64,000 nucleotides of DNA from CAVPDE01 sp963702565 (GTDB taxonomy: Bacteria > Desulfobacterota > DSM-4660 > Desulfatiglandales > HGW-15). Positions 63,651-64,000 of this stretch are shown here, piece after piece (the stretch's first letter is position 1; the number at the start of each line of letters is the position of its first letter). Where the stretch lies: contig CAVPDE010000011.1 of assembly GCA_963702565.1 (NCBI GenBank), positions 76,467-140,466 of the forward strand, written 5' to 3'. Under the pieces are notes generated by a model. It was given only the letters and a program-made list of their open reading frames with translations, was not told where the DNA came from and ran no database searches. A program made the position numbers and the translations under genes.

Positions 63651-64000
63651 ATGGGCGGCCCGACGGCGGCCGCCGCGGGTGTCGAGCTGATGGACCAGGA
63701 TGTGGTGCAGCTTCAGTCGAGGCCGCTCCGGGCACGACGCGTGATCGTCCGTCTCGAGTCCGCCGCGATCCTGTTCCATTCGACCAGATCTTCGCGTCAG
63801 ACGCGCACGAGCACTCGCGAGGGCCTGCTGGGCTACGTCACGTTCGGTCCGCAGGCGATAGGAACCGTGGACGGGCTGCCGGTCCGGTCTGGCCTGATGC
63901 TGGCCGTGGCGCCGGAATCGGGGGGTCAGATTCGTTGCGGACGCCGGTTGGGAGAGCATCACGTTTCTGCTCCCGGCGCAGGACGTTCGCGCGCACCTCG
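63651..64000 (+). pseudogene. AraC-type regulator N-terminal part, frameshifted and cut by the window end
   Basis: From ATG 63651 one frame gives VELMDQDVVQLQSRPLRARRVIVRLESAAILFHST, another continues TREGLLGYVTFGPQAIGTVDGLPVRSGLMLAVAPESG, and a third ends DAGWESITFLLPAQDVRAHL at the window edge. These are collinear pieces of a cupin-type sensor domain as in AraC regulators. At least two frameshifts occur in 300 nt, as in the adjacent sulfatase. The helix-turn-helix part would lie beyond the window. Confidence 0.6.

Overview
The window looks like chromosomal DNA of an anaerobic Desulfobacterota (deltaproteobacterial) sulfate reducer or syntroph. The evidence is the gene content: a heterodisulfide reductase/Flx electron-bifurcation cluster, an HdrD-like protein paired with a NarI-type cytochrome b, an operon resembling the orange-protein (ORP) operons of Desulfovibrio, FeoAB iron uptake, a desulforedoxin-type metal site, and many two-component sensors. 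The species cannot be named from the sequence alone.

Layout. (1) 1-7.1 kb: decayed genes (MFS transporter, katG, histidine kinase) around an intact iron module, a DtxR-type regulator with feoA-feoB behind a palindromic operator. (2) 7.1-12.75 kb, minus strand: a sigma-54 activator, a -24/-12 promoter and an operon of three NifX/MTH1175-type proteins, an Mrp ATPase, a HAD protein, TrmO, a NifU-like protein and an FmdB zinc ribbon. (3) 12.8-28.4 kb, minus strand: hdrA, flxD/mvhD, three Flx-type electron-transfer subunits, a receiver protein and an HdrD-like protein; then a signalling block (three kinases, a receiver, a universal stress protein); then a second HdrD-like protein with its membrane cytochrome b. 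(4) 28.7-54.5 kb: mostly housekeeping genes (MazG, MtgA, PlsC, PriA, RecD2, Der, PyrG, PyrE, a Nudix hydrolase, tRNA-Pro). (5) 54.8-61.7 kb: envelope polysaccharide and lipid genes and a truncated EPS-type regulator. (6) 61.7-64 kb: more GC-rich, heavily frameshifted sulfatase and AraC-like remnants.

The main result is that four genes in region 3 are interrupted by in-frame TGA codons that most likely encode selenocysteine: HdrA (Sec61), FlxD/MvhD (Sec67) and two HdrD-like proteins (Sec230 and Sec250). Each TGA replaces a cysteine that the family normally conserves, coding similarity continues in the same frame, and each is followed 15-17 nt later by a hairpin, the position expected of a bacterial SECIS element. 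A conventional gene caller would truncate all four proteins. In the proposed model, FlxA oxidises NAD(P)H, electrons pass through the Fe-S subunits to FlxD and HdrA, and they are split between ferredoxin and the HdrD-like catalytic site. The second HdrD-like protein with its cytochrome b would connect the same chemistry to the quinone pool. Sensors with PAS-domain cysteine clusters sit around both modules.

Other notable points are a transcription attenuator with a 15-codon leader ORF in front of pyrG, a sigma-54 activator whose GAFTGA loop reads GAHSTA, tandem palindromic operators in front of the EPS-type regulator, and intergenic regions built from degenerate short 'words' arranged as inverted repeats, several word families recurring at distant loci.
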